A DNA stretch of 64,000 bases from assembly GCA_963829955.1 (NCBI GenBank), contig CAWHKS010000017.1, positions 124,001 to 188,000 on the forward strand, read 5' to 3'. Shown here in pieces: positions 24,176 through 33,804 of this stretch (position 1 is the stretch's first letter; each line of letters starts with the position of its first letter). The translations under genes were made by a program, and so were the position numbers. This DNA comes from DASTFY01 sp963829955. GTDB taxonomy: Bacteria; Actinomycetota; Acidimicrobiia; Acidimicrobiales; Ilumatobacteraceae. Under the pieces are notes generated by a model, which did no database searches, was not told where the DNA came from, and saw only the letters and a list, made by a program, of their open reading frames with translations.

Positions 24176-24820
24176 TCACGAGCGTAGGAAGGCGACGACG
24201 GCGAGGACGCGGCGATGGCGGTCCGGCGAGTCGGGCAGTTTCAGCTTGAGGAAGATCTGGGTGACGTGCGCCTCGACGGTTCGTTCGCTGAGGTAGAGCC
24301 GGTCGGCGATTGCCCGGTTGCTGAGGCCTTCGGCGATCATCGCCAGCACCTCCTGTTCGCGTGCGGTGAGGGCGGCGAGCGCGCCGCGACGATGCTGGTT
24401 GCCGACGAGTCGTGACACGATCGTCGGGTCGATGACGGTGTCTCCTTCGGCGATGCGGCGGAGGGCGTCGATGAGGATGGCGATGTCGAAGACCCGTTCC
24501 TTGAGCAGGTATCCGCTGCGCTCGGGATGATCCTCGATGAGCCGCATGGCGAAGACCGGTTCGACGTACTGCGACAGGATGAGCACGCCGACATCGGGGT
24601 GCTGGGTGCGGATCGCCGTGGCGGCTGCGAGGCCTTCGTCAGTGTGGGTCGGCGGCATCCGGATGTCGACCAAGGCGATGTCGGGTCGCTTAGCTGCGAC
24701 TTCGCGGAGCAGGTTCTCAGCATCGGCCGCTTCGCCGACGACGTCGACTCCGGCTTCGACGAGCAGGCGGGTGATCCCTGCGCGGGTGAGCATGACGTCG
24801 TCGGCGACTACGACGCGCAT
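24176..24820 (-). CDS. NarL/LuxR-family response regulator
   Basis: A 214-residue two-domain regulator. The receiver (1-120) has the acidic pair ADD at 6-8, phospho-acceptor Asp52 in LVDIRMP and Lys107 in GYLLKERV. The C-terminal HTH (about 150-214) reads LTAREQEVLAMIAEGLSNRAIADRLYLSERTVEAHVTQIF, a standard GerE/LuxR motif. Its ATG lies 13 nt inside the end of the upstream histidine kinase gene, so the two are translationally coupled and form a cognate pair. The final residues (DSPDRHRRVLAVVAFLRS) are typical. The output target is unknown; the divergent binding lipoprotein is a candidate. Confidence 0.93.
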   Translation of the reverse strand: MRVVVADDVMLTRAGITRLLVEAGVDVVGEAADAENLLREVAAKRPDIALVDIRMPPTHTDEGLAAATAIRTQHPDVGVLILSQYVEPVFAMRLIEDHPERSGYLLKERVFDIAILIDALRRIAEGDTVIDPTIVSRLVGNQHRRGALAALTAREQEVLAMIAEGLSNRAIADRLYLSERTVEAHVTQIFLKLKLPDSPDRHRRVLAVVAFLRS

Positions 24821-26563
24821 GGGATCTCAGCGGTGATCCGGTTCGGTGCGATGTCCAATCGGCCGCCAACGGCCCCCACTCGGTCGGTGACGTGGACGAG
24901 GTCGGGTGTGCTGTCCGAGCCGTCGTGGGTGAGGTCTACAACGAGGGTGTCGTTACGTCGGGACAGGGACACCGATGCGCGGTGGGCTGAACAGTCGACG
25001 GCCGCATCGAGTCCGCTGGCCACGACGGCGTAGCCGGCGGTCTCGACGGAAAATGGCAAGCGTTCGTCGAGAGCGGAGTCGACGTCGACGGGCAGGGCGG
25101 CGGAGGTGGCGAGCGAGGCGACACCGGCGCCGAGCCCGGCGGCGCTGAGTGCGGCGGGGAAGATCCCGTGTGCGAGGTCACGTAGCTCACCGAACGCCGC
25201 GCTGACGTCGTCGATCGCCGAGTCGAGCGAGGCGGTGAGCGCGTGGTCGCCGCTCGCCGCCGCAGTCGACCGGGCGAGACGCAGGTCGTAGGAGAGGCTG
25301 AGGAGGCTCTGCTGGGCGCCGTCGTGGAGGTCACGTTCGAGGCTCCGCCGACGGACGTCGGCTGCCTCGACGATCCGCGCCCGCGAGTCGGCAAGCTCGT
25401 GCTTACGGGCGAGCATGTCGGCCTGGAGGCGTTCGTTGTCGAGGGCGAGCCGAACCGCCGGGCCTAACCCGCGCTCGATCTTGGCGGGGTCGGAATGGTG
25501 GGCGATCACGGCCACCGTCTGACCGTTACGGACGAGCGGTGTCGTTGTGAACGCGGCATCCTTGGATGGATCGGGAACACGACGGCCGTGGGCGTCGACG
25601 TACTGCTCGGAGGCGGGGAGCCAGTAGTAGATGCGCAGGCCTGGGTCACCCAAGGCGCGCGCCAGCGCCGAACCGAGGGCACCGGCTGGTGGTGCCTGAT
25701 CCAGCGTGGCGACAATCCGCCCGACGGACCGCCGCCGACGTCTCGCTTCGAGCAACATGGCGGCGAGCCCAAAGGCGACGAGCACCACGGCGATGGACCG
25801 AATGATGAAGACCGTGGTGTCGTGCACCCGACTCGGATCCTCCAACGGGTATCGCCACCGGAGGATGCAGTAGGCCACGGTGGCCGCGCCGAGGAGGATG
25901 GCGCCGGGAAGCACCTCCCAGCTTTGCCGGGCACCGTTGCCGAACGCCCTCGCCAGCCGCCGAGCGCACATGACCGCGAGGGCGACGGCGCTGACGGCGG
26001 TGATCCCCAGTTGCACCTGACCTACCTGTCGAGCGAGGTCGGGCCGCGAGGTCACGTCGAAGACGTTGGTGGTGCAGTTCGCCCAACAGTCCGGGTCGAG
26101 GTACGGATCGCGGATGAGCACGACGACGACCGCGCACAGCCCGATACCGAGGTAGGTCATCCTGATCAGTGCCCCGGCCGCGCGGGTCATCGGCGGGCCG
26201 TTGGCGGCGAGCACGAGGTGGATGAGGACGGGGAACACGAAGCTGGCGGCGAGCATGCCGACCGTGCGGATGAGCGCCGGGCCGCCCTCCCACCCCTCCC
26301 AGATGGGCGCGAACCAGAGCACGCCGGCAAGGACCGACAATGCGCCGGTGTGCGGACGGCTGCGGACGACGGTCAGCCCGGCCGCGATCAACGCCAGCCC
26401 GGCCGTGATGAAGCACCCTGCCGCAACGGCTGAACGACCGGCGTACGTCGTCGTGGCCCCGGACCCGCGCGGTCACCAGCGCAGCGACCACGTACGCCAG
26501 CCCGACGGACCCAACGACCCCCAGACCCAGGTTCGCCCGAAACCTGAGTGACGATGTCACCAT
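24808..26563 (-). CDS. Membrane sensor histidine kinase 1 (His present, ATPase domain degenerate; one frameshift)
   Basis: The N-terminus starts at ATG 26563 (MVTSSLRFRANLGLGVVGSVGLAYVVAALVTARV, a membrane helix) and moves +1 near 26470 into the main frame, which continues with several membrane helices to a GAF-like segment (ALGDPGLRIYYWLPASEQYVDAHGR). The phospho-acceptor box ERDLHDGAQQ is intact, with its His codon at 25324-25326. The HATPase region is poor: the N-box reads YAVVASGLDAAVDCSA, lacking the Glu, Asn, Lys and His of functional NarX-type kinases, and the DxGxG loop is reduced to HDGSDS. Without the shift, a TTG at 26391 would give 527 aa. It is paired with the response regulator at 24176 and divergent from the TRAP-type gene. 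Confidence 0.85.
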
Positions 26564-26691
26564 CGGATTGTCGCGCTCTTGGTACACCGGCGACTCCGTG
26601 CTAGCCGCAGCATCCACAGAACCAGCTCCGATGTGCGACGATCGGCCGCGCTCCTACGTTCGAATCCAAGCCTCGACACAGGAGTGGGAAC

Positions 26692-28212
26692 ATGTGCAAA
26701 CAACGAATCATCCGAACCCGGTTGGGCCTGTTCGCAGCCTTCGCTGCGCTAGCGCTCGCAGCGTGCGGTGACAACAGTCCCGCTTCATCCGGTGGTGACG
26801 ACAAGGCGGGCGGATCCGCCGATCCGGTGGTGCTGACGATGGCCAACACCGCCGACAGCTTCCGGTTCAGCCCCGCCATCCAGTATTTCGTCGACCGCGT
26901 CGAGGAGCTGTCCGGCGGCTCGCTGCGCGTCGAAGCCCACCACGAGTGGGGCAACTTCGCCGACGACGCCGAACAGCAGGTCGTTCGAGCCGTCGCCGCC
27001 GGAGACGCCGACCTCGCGGGCGTCGGCACACCGGTGCTGGACACCCTCGGTGTCACCAGCTTCCGGGCCCTGTCGGCGCCCATGCTGATCGACAGTTACC
27101 CGCTGCAGAAAGCGGTGATCGTGAGCGAGATCCCCGGGGACATGCTCGCAGGCCTCGACCACGCCGGGGTCAGCGGCATCGCCGTGCTCGCTGACGGTCT
27201 GCGCAAGCCCATCGCCGTCGAACGACCGCTGCTCTCACCCGGCGACTTCGACGGGATCACGTTCCAGGCGTACCGCTCGACGACGTATGCCGACGCCATC
27301 CACGCCCTCGGCGCCAGCCAGTCCGAGGCGATCGGGCCGCACCGGGCGGCCGGCCTGACGGCGGGCGAGATCGACGGGTTCGAGGCGAGCCTGAACGGCT
27401 ACAGAAACCTCGATATCACCCACCTCGCGCCCTACGTAGCGGCCAACCTCAACCTCTGGGCCAAGCCCGTGGCACTGATCGCCAACCCCGATGCGCTCGA
27501 CGGTCTCAGCGACGACCAGCGTGGATGGCTGATGCAGGCCGGCGCCGACGCGGCCGAACGGTCGACCGACCTCGTCGACGGTGACGCCGATCTGGTGGCT
27601 GACCTGTGCGCGGCCGGGGCCCGGTTCGCCGATGCGTCCGACGCCAACCTGCACGCCTTTCAGCAGGCGTTCGCGCCAGTGTTCGTCACCCTCGAACAGG
27701 ACCCGCAGACGAAGCAGTTCATCGAGCAGATCGGGGAGCTCAAGCAGGCGACCGATCCCGGACCGGCGCTCAGCCTGCCTGCGGGATGCACCGGCTCAGC
27801 CAACACAGGCGACACGGGGGCGACCGGGTCCGCGCCGCCCAGCGACGCGTCGGTCGCGGCGGCCACCGCCGCGCTCAACGGTACCTACCGGTGGACGATC
27901 ACCAAGGAAGATGTGCTCGCACACGGCGCACCCAGCGACAAGACCCCGGAAGGCATGGCTCTTTTCCCGTGGGTCGGCACCGTCACCCTCGACGACGGGA
28001 TCTGGACGTGGCCGGACGAGTGCGACACCGATGACTGCACCTTCGTGGTCGACGGCGACAGGATCGTCTTCGATTGGCCCAGGAACGGCGCTGTGCTCGA
28101 GTTCACGTTCACGAAGGACGCTGACGGCACCCTGCACCTGCAGCCCGCCGCCCCGATGAACCACGGCGACGTGTTCGTCTGGTCGACGAAGCCCTGGGAG
28201 AAGATCGACTGA
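26692..28212 (+). CDS. TRAP-type (DctP) solute-binding lipoprotein with extra C-terminal domain
   Basis: 506 residues. The signal peptide ends in lipobox LALAAC (Cys25), then a Ser/Gly linker. The DctP-like binding domain spans about 45-365 (VLTMANTADSFRFSPAIQYFVDRVEELSGGSLRVE, with GDADLAGVGTPVLDTLGV and KPIAVERPLLSPGDFDGITFQ). A separate beta-rich domain follows (about 390-506, NGTYRWTITKEDVLAHG...). The ribosome binding site AGGAG precedes ATG 26692. No DctQ/DctM permease is nearby. It sits between and next to two sensor kinases, divergent from one and convergent with the other, so a role as ligand-binding partner of the kinases is more likely than transport; this is inference from context. 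Confidence 0.85.
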   Translation: MCKQRIIRTRLGLFAAFAALALAACGDNSPASSGGDDKAGGSADPVVLTMANTADSFRFSPAIQYFVDRVEELSGGSLRVEAHHEWGNFADDAEQQVVRAVAAGDADLAGVGTPVLDTLGVTSFRALSAPMLIDSYPLQKAVIVSEIPGDMLAGLDHAGVSGIAVLADGLRKPIAVERPLLSPGDFDGITFQAYRSTTYADAIHALGASQSEAIGPHRAAGLTAGEIDGFEASLNGYRNLDITHLAPYVAANLNLWAKPVALIANPDALDGLSDDQRGWLMQAGADAAERSTDLVDGDADLVADLCAAGARFADASDANLHAFQQAFAPVFVTLEQDPQTKQFIEQIGELKQATDPGPALSLPAGCTGSANTGDTGATGSAPPSDASVAAATAALNGTYRWTITKEDVLAHGAPSDKTPEGMALFPWVGTVTLDDGIWTWPDECDTDDCTFVVDGDRIVFDWPRNGAVLEFTFTKDADGTLHLQPAAPMNHGDVFVWSTKPWEKID

Positions 28213-28233
28213 ACAACCAGCGGCGAATCGAAG

Positions 28234-29855
28234 TCAGCCCACCTCGTCGCCGAGCGGGAGCTCGGCGACGAGGCGCGTCCCGCTCTGGTCGGCGACGACG
28301 AGCGTTCCTCCGAGCGCCTCGACTCGATCAATGAGGTTGCGCAGACCAGTCCCGGCATTCGGATCGGCGCCACCGACGCCGTCGTCGCGCACCTCGACGA
28401 CCGCCCGACCGTCGCCGACGCGCACGGAGATCGACGCCTGCGTCGCGGAGGAGTGTTTCGACATGTTGGCGAGGGCCTCCGAACACACGAAGTAGACCGC
28501 CACCTCGATGTCGACGGGCAGCCGGTCCTCACTCGTGACCAGCTGCACGGGTATCGGGCAGCGGGCCTTGGAGGGCCTCCAGGGCACCGGCGAGCCCGGC
28601 CTCGGTGAGCAGGCGGGGATGCAGTCCGGCCGCAAGCGTCCGCAACTCGTCGAGGGTGGCGACCAGTTGAGCATCGATCGTTCCCAATGCCTCTTCCGTC
28701 GGCCCGGTCCCGGCCCTCCGCTGGCACCGCGCACAGCCGTGATGCGAGGCACTCGAGACGTTGTTCGGCACCGGCGCGCAGCCGCGCCTCCAACCGTCGA
28801 TGCTCCTCGTCGCCGGCCGTGACGATCCGGCGCCGTGACTCTTGGAGCTCGGCGATCTGGGCTTGCACCTCGGCCTGCAGACGAGCGTTGATCGACGCCA
28901 GCCGCGTCGCGGCGCTGATCGATTCCAGCAGCGCAGGGTCGTCGAGCAACGATGGATCGTGGACGAGCACGGCGATCGGCTCACCGGCTCCTTCGATGAC
29001 GGTCGAGATCCGTTCCTCGCCGGTCCCCGGCAGCACGAGTTGCCGGCCGGAGGCGTCGACAAACCCCTCGACCTCGGGGGACCAGTAGCCGACTTCGAGC
29101 GTCGGGTCACCGAGCGCGGCGGCGAGCGAGTCACGGACTGCGTCGGACCTCGCCTCGCCCAACTCGACCACGAGATCCGTGACGGCGATCTGTTCCCATG
29201 GTCGTGACAGCAGGCCATAGGCGAGTGCGACGGCTGTTACGCACAAGGCCAGTTGATACGCGAGCAGCGAGGCGTCCTCGGCCGCGTCACCTGGGAACGC
29301 CAAGCGGGCGACCGCGCCGCCGCCCAGCACGACGCCGAGTGTGAGTGCCACCCACATCGCTGTCCGGCGGGCGCGGCGTTCACGAGCGACCGCCGTCGTC
29401 AAGCGTCGAACGGCGACGACGACAAGCAACACGGCGAGCCCAATCGTGACCCATTCGTTGCGCCACACAGGGGTCAGCAACGCGGCACCGTAGGCGACGC
29501 CCACCGCCGCACGTTCCGACCGCATCACCGCACGACCCGTCGGGAACGTGACTACGGAGTGCAGGAGCGGCCCTCGGTGCACGTAGACACCGTGGGCCGC
29601 GATCCACGCCACCCACTCCGTGCCGACACCGCTGAAGTTGCCGACGAACCAGGTGAACCCCGACGCCACGAGGAGCAACCCGACACGGCTCTCCGGTCGA
29701 CCGCGCCAGGCGACGAGACCGGCGGCGATCAACGACCAACCGGCGACAAGATCGGGGACCCACTGCTCAGGATCCTGAAAGTCGAAGTACATCCACTCGG
29801 CGATCAGCCCGACGCCGATCCCGGCCGGCCACAACAGGATCCAGGCCCGCCTCAT
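28234..29855 (-). pseudogene. Membrane sensor histidine kinase 2 (ATPase intact, phospho-acceptor His missing; two frameshifts)
   Basis: Homologous in layout to kinase 1: about seven membrane helices from ATG 29855, a segment ALGDPTLEVGYWSPEVEGFVDASGR, then the dimerisation helix. There EARLRAGAEQRL replaces the canonical ERDLHDGAQQRL, and the His position is Arg (codon at 28776-28778). Coding shifts +1 near 28705 and +1 near 28567. The last frame has a good HATPase domain: YFVCSEALANMSKHS (N-box), DDGVGGADPNAGTGLRNLIDRVEALGG. Repaired, it would be about 540 aa. Either it is decaying, or the indels are sequencing errors and it is a kinase that phosphorylates another subunit. It starts 10 bp after the receiver gene. 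Confidence 0.8.
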
Positions 29856-29865
29856 AGCTGCCAAC

Positions 29866-30255
29866 TCATGCGAGAAGGCGCTCGATCGCCTCTCCGGACA
29901 GCTCGTTCTTGGCGACGAACCCGAGAACAGGCGCCACTTCGACGCGGTCGCCGTAGGCCTCGACGTCCCGGCTCGAGATGAGGATCACCGCTGGGGAGGA
30001 CGGGTCCGATGCCAGCTGCTCGGCGATCGAGAACCCATCTCGGCCCGGCAGCTGGATGTCGAGCAGGACGAGACCTGGCCGAAGCATCGCGGCCTCCCGG
30101 AGAGCGCTTTCGCCGTCAGAGGCTTCGCCCACGACCTCGAAGCCTTCGGACTCCAACAACGCGCGCGCCGACGCGCGAAAGCGGCGATGGTCGTCCACGA
30201 TGAGAACCGACGGTCGCACCACATCGATACTGACAGGCCGCAGAATGACTCGCAT
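29866..30255 (-). CDS. Receiver-only response regulator
   Basis: 129 residues containing only a receiver domain: acidic pair Asp21-Asp22 (LIVDDHRRF), phospho-acceptor Asp66 (LVLLDIQLPGRDG), Ser94-Ser95 in ILISS and Lys116 (FVAKNELSG). No output domain follows; the frame stops at 29866, 10 bp before kinase 2. ATG 30255 is one start; a GTG at residue 13 (VRPSVLIVDD) is also plausible. It could act as a phosphate sink, a CheY-like partner or part of a relay. Being upstream in the same transcript makes it the natural partner of kinase 2. Confidence 0.8.
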   Translation of the reverse strand: MRVILRPVSIDVVRPSVLIVDDHRRFRASARALLESEGFEVVGEASDGESALREAAMLRPGLVLLDIQLPGRDGFSIAEQLASDPSSPAVILISSRDVEAYGDRVEVAPVLGFVAKNELSGEAIERLLA

Positions 30256-30649
30256 CCGGGCTGGCACGCGTCCGCGGCAAGAACACCGTGACGCGGGAGT
30301 CTGGCCAGTCCGCCGATCAACAGGAACTCCGCGGTCACACGGCGAAGTGCCCGCCAGTGTCGCCACCTGTCGAGCCTCGCCTTCCCCGCGTCGGGAAGCT
30401 CGCTGCCCACGGCCGAGGGCGTGGCAGCTCGCCCCGAGAGCGATCGGAGTGCCGGTAGACCGAGCTTCGAGCAACACTCCGGACCGTCGCGGAGGCCTCG
30501 CGCGCGAACGTGCGGCCGTCTCGGAGTTGCCCATCCAATTGCCCATCCAGGGAACGGGACTCGGTGGTGCCGAATGTGACTCAACGAGACGGGGACCGGT
30601 CCTGAGCAGGCCAAACACGACGGGACGGGACTGGGCGACACCCTTGAGT
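30256..30649. other. Right flank of island II with tandem arm repeats
   Basis: No supported gene. GTTGCCCATCCA (30526-30537) and ATTGCCCATCCA (30538-30549) are tandem. The following 100 bp matches the block before att 2 and att 4. Confidence 0.55.
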
Positions 30650-30692
30650 GGTTTCCTAAACCGTGTGCGAAGGTTCGAATCCTTCCGGGGGC
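30650..30692 (+). repeat. att copy 3: 3' half of tRNA-Arg(CCT)
   Basis: 43 nt identical to 18076-18118 of the tRNA gene. No 5' half precedes it. It marks the island II/III junction. Confidence 0.85.
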
Positions 30693-31149
30693 GCGAAAAG
30701 TCCTGGTAGACGGGGTTGTCGGAGACGGCCCGGCTCGTTGCGCCCGTCGAGTTGCCATCCTTTGGATGGCAAACGGTTGGTCACGGCGACGACGGCCAGA
30801 AGGCAACGAGGTCAAGCAACGCTCACGAGGACTCGGTGGGCAGGAGGAGGTCGAGATACACGGTTTGGGGAACCGTGACCGCGAGTTCCGCGGCAGCGTC
30901 CGACTGCTGATGCCCGGAGTTGCGAGCAGGAGTATGGGCTACTCCTCGTCGCTGGTCAGACGACGAAGGGTGGGTGCGCGTCGTTGGTGCCAGCCAGGGC
31001 GCGGGCGAGGTGGGGGCGCAGGCCGCGGCTCAACATCGCGTGTTGCCGGGCGGTCTCGACGTCGCGCCGGGCATCGAGACGCCGGCAACCTGGCGGCCTG
31101 GCACCAAGAGCGCTCGGCACGCCGCGTCCCACGGGGCGCCGCCGGCAGC
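30693..31149. other. Left flank of island III
   Basis: No supported gene. It begins with a long inverted repeat around TTT at 30752-30772 (arms TTGCCATCC and GGATGGCAA), an arm-like site shared with the other att flanks. Confidence 0.5.
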
Positions 31150-31316
31150 GACCGGAGGCGCTCACCGACGCCGAGCAGCGGATCCTTCGCCTCCTCGCCA
31201 GCGACCTGACCGTTCGCGAGATCGGACGCGAGCTCTACCTCTCCCTGAACACCGTGCGGACCCACGTGTACTCGATCCACCGCAAACTCCGCGTCACCTC
31301 CGCACCCACGCTGTGA
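31150..31316 (+). pseudogene. LuxR-type HTH fragment
   Basis: The frame reads LTDAEQRILRLLASDLTVREIGRELYLSLNTVRTHVYSIHRKL and stops at 31316. This is the C-terminal DNA-binding domain of a LuxR/MalT-type regulator. Upstream sequence in the frame is Arg-rich and non-coding in appearance, and the last residues (RVTSAPTL) differ from the family ending, so it is a truncated remnant. Confidence 0.65.
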
Positions 31317-31791
31317 CGGCGCGCGTCAGCTCCAGGCGATCTCAACTCACGTTGCGGACCGATGACCTCCCCCGTCCCGGTCCCATCGCGACACGCGGGC
31401 ACCCGGCGCCCCATCCGTCAACTCGCGCGCCACCTCCACATCAGTCGGGGCCGGCGCGCCGCCGGCGAGCTCGAACCATCACCCACTGACTGGACATCGG
31501 CACCACCCATCATGGGACCACCACGGGTCCACCAGCGCCGGCACCGTTGTGGCTGCGCTCGCCGTGTCCTGGCAGCGGGTCTGGAGGCGCGGTGATGGCG
31601 TTCATCTTCCACGCGCTCGAGTTGGTCGAGGAAGTCGAAGGGCGCATACGTCGTGGGTCCGGTAGCGCGATGCCGCCGCCGGAGTCACAATCGTTTGGAG
31701 CCGGGTTGGTACGGAGGAGACGACAACGAACGGAAGCCAGCAAGGAGCCGGTCCAGCGACCGCCGAACGCGGCGGGCGCTCACTCGATCGG
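31317..31791. other. 475 bp without a recognised gene
   Basis: Only low-complexity, Arg/Pro-rich frames. The stretch immediately before 31792 is open in the acyltransferase frame back to a TAG near 31668, but has no ATG/GTG/TTG start. Confidence 0.4.
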
Positions 31792-33153
31792 GTGACTGCA
31801 GCGGATCTGATGTTGATCTGGCCGGAGATGGAGGGCTGGCCTCAGGTGATAGGGGCGCTCGCCGTCCTTGAGGGTAGGTCGATGGTCGATACCGACGGTG
31901 CGTTTCGGATCGAGGCGATCCGCGAAACCGTGGGTCACAGGCTGCACCTGGTCCCACGGTTCCGTCAGGCCCTGTACTGGCCCGGACGCGGTCTGGGGTG
32001 GCCGGTGTGGGGGGATGCCCAGTCCTTCGATATAGCCGACCACGTCGGCGCCCACCCGGTGGCGTCCCCGGGCGACGAGCTGCAACTCCTCCTCGCGTGC
32101 GAGCGGCTCCGGCGCCGGCCACTGCATCGGGGCCGGCCCTTGTGGGAGATGTGGTTCCTGACCGGCCTTTCTGATGACCGGGTCGGGTTGTTCATCAAGA
32201 TGCATCACGCCATCGCCGACGGCGTTGCCGGGGTGGCCACTCTCGCCGCGTTCTTCGACCCCGTCCCCGACCCACCGGAGATCAGCGCGCCGCCCTGGAC
32301 ACCGGCCCCCGTGCCCAGCACGCGGGAGCTGTTCGAGGACAATCTGCGTCGGAGGCTCGGCGAACTCGACCGTATGCTGACCACGCTGGTGAAGCCCGTG
32401 GCCACGGCCCGGCGCATCCGGCGCTCATGGCCGGCGGTGCAGGAGCTCTTCGCGGACGGACGAGCCCCGCGGACCAGCGTGAACCGCAGGATCGGATCGG
32501 ACCGCAGGCTCGTTGTTGTTCGCGGTTCCCTCGATGGAGCAAAGAGGGTGGCCCACGCGCGCCGCGCGACGGTGAACGATGTGCTGCTGACAGCTGTCGC
32601 TGCCGGATTCGCCGACCTGTTCAGCAGGCGCGGTGAGCCAACCGATGGCGTCATCCTGCGCGCCTTCGTGCCCGTCTCGCTGCACGAGGAACAACCAGGA
32701 GGGGCGCGGGGGAACGTGGACGCCGGGATGCTGGTGCCGCTTCCAATCGGCGAGCGTGACGACGTCCGCCGTCTCGAGCTGATCGCGGCCGAGACATCTG
32801 AGCGGAAGAAGAAGAGCCGACCCCCCGCCGGCAGCATGTTCCGGACCGTGTTCCTGCAGCGCGCGTTCTTGCGGCTCATGCCCCGCCAGCGGTTCATGAA
32901 CGCCTACGTCGCGAACGTTCCCGGTCCGCCGATCCCGCTGTACTTCGCTGGGGCGTCGCTCCTCGAGATCTTCCCGATCGTGCCGATCACGGCGAACATC
33001 TCCATCGGGGTCGGCGCGCTCTCCTACGCCGGCCAGTTCAACGTCACCGTCGTCGCCGACCGCGAGCTCTGCCCAGACCTCGAGGTATTCGTTGCCGGTC
33101 TGCAGCGCTCACTCGAGGGACTCGAGCGCTCGGCGCCACGCACGGCTTCCTAA
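31792..33153 (+). CDS. Wax ester synthase/diacylglycerol acyltransferase (WS/DGAT)
   Basis: 453 residues from GTG 31792. The active-site motif HHAIADG is at 138-144 (IKMHHAIADGVAG), with PLWEMWFLTGL before it and the C-terminal N-x-x-x-x-N-x-P segment NAYVANVPGPPIPLYFAGA. Such enzymes make wax esters or triacylglycerol from acyl-CoA and are common in lipid-storing actinobacteria. The start is uncertain: the family's N-terminal region MxxxDRxTAADLM begins a few codons upstream (RSLDRVTAADLM), but only GTG 31792 is available. The stop codon TAA lies inside the diverged tRNA half-site at 33147, so the 3' end of the gene was set by the integration event. Confidence 0.88.
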   Translation: MTAADLMLIWPEMEGWPQVIGALAVLEGRSMVDTDGAFRIEAIRETVGHRLHLVPRFRQALYWPGRGLGWPVWGDAQSFDIADHVGAHPVASPGDELQLLLACERLRRRPLHRGRPLWEMWFLTGLSDDRVGLFIKMHHAIADGVAGVATLAAFFDPVPDPPEISAPPWTPAPVPSTRELFEDNLRRRLGELDRMLTTLVKPVATARRIRRSWPAVQELFADGRAPRTSVNRRIGSDRRLVVVRGSLDGAKRVAHARRATVNDVLLTAVAAGFADLFSRRGEPTDGVILRAFVPVSLHEEQPGGARGNVDAGMLVPLPIGERDDVRRLELIAAETSERKKKSRPPAGSMFRTVFLQRAFLRLMPRQRFMNAYVANVPGPPIPLYFAGASLLEIFPIVPITANISIGVGALSYAGQFNVTVVADRELCPDLEVFVAGLQRSLEGLERSAPRTAS

Positions 33154-33188
33154 ACCGAGTCAGCGGAGGTTCGAATCCTCCCGGGAGC
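33147..33188 (+). repeat. Diverged 3' half of a tRNA-Arg(CCT)-like gene (possible att)
   Basis: TTCCTAAACCGA, then a different variable loop and a T-arm GGAGG-TTCGAAT-CCTCC followed by CGGGAGC. It keeps the anticodon loop and T-loop of the tRNA but differs in the stems with compensating bases, as expected for the allele of another host. No 5' half. No TTGYCCATCC arms nearby, so a different integrase may have been used. Confidence 0.6.
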
Positions 33189-33366
33189 CACACTACAGAC
33201 CTGTCCGTACTTATGCGATAAGGTGCCGAGCAGTGTCAGCTCACGAGCCGGTACCTCGGCACCGCGGTGCCGTCGTCTGATCTCGCCGCGGGGCGGTACT
33301 GCGACCTGCGGCATGCGTGATCGTCGCGCTGAATCCGACAGCGAGCCCGAAGGGGGGAACCATCCC

Positions 33367-33792
33367 GTGAGTGTTTTGAGCGACGCGGCCAAGACAGTGT
33401 TACGGGCTGGTCGCCTCGCGCATCTGGTCACCGTGGATCCGGACGGTTCGCCGCAGGTGAGCATCGTGTGGGTCGGCGTCGACGGCGACGAGATCGTAAG
33501 CGCCCACCTCGGACACGGCCGCAAGCTTCGCAACATCGAGCGCGACCCGCGCGTCGCAGTGTCGATCGAGGCCGAGGGCCGCAACGAGATCGGCCTCGAC
33601 CACTACCTCGTCGTGTACGGCACCGCTCGGCTGGTGGCGGGCGGCGGCCCCGAGCTGCTCCAGCAGCTCGCCGAGGTGTACCTCGGCCCGGGAGTGAAGT
33701 TCCCACCGTTTGACAACCCTCCGTCCGGGCACGTGATCCGAATCTCCGCCGAGCGCGTCTCGGGCATCGGCCCCTGGACCCCCGTCAGTTGA
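33367..33792 (+). CDS. PPOX-class F420-dependent oxidoreductase
   Basis: About 141 residues from GTG 33367, with an AAGGGGGG ribosome binding site 8-10 nt upstream. It reads RLAHLVTVDPDGSPQVSIVWVGVDGDEIVSAHLGHGRKLRNIERDPRVAVSIE, the split-barrel flavin/F420-binding fold of the pyridoxamine-5'-phosphate-oxidase-like family (TIGR03618 type). The following gene is a luciferase-like F420 enzyme with 12 bp between them, so both probably act in F420H2-dependent reduction of a shared or related substrate. Substrate unknown. Confidence 0.88.
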   Translation: MSVLSDAAKTVLRAGRLAHLVTVDPDGSPQVSIVWVGVDGDEIVSAHLGHGRKLRNIERDPRVAVSIEAEGRNEIGLDHYLVVYGTARLVAGGGPELLQQLAEVYLGPGVKFPPFDNPPSGHVIRISAERVSGIGPWTPVS

Positions 33793-33804
33793 AGGAGCAC
33801 GACC

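Larger units (their letters stand above)
23538..30692. mobile_element. Island II, between att copies 2 and 3
   Basis: About 7.2 kb between two tRNA 3'-half repeats. Cargo is a signalling module: response regulator, histidine kinase, divergent TRAP-type binding lipoprotein, second kinase and receiver. No integrase or mobilisation gene is visible, so movement would require an integrase in trans. Confidence 0.7.
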
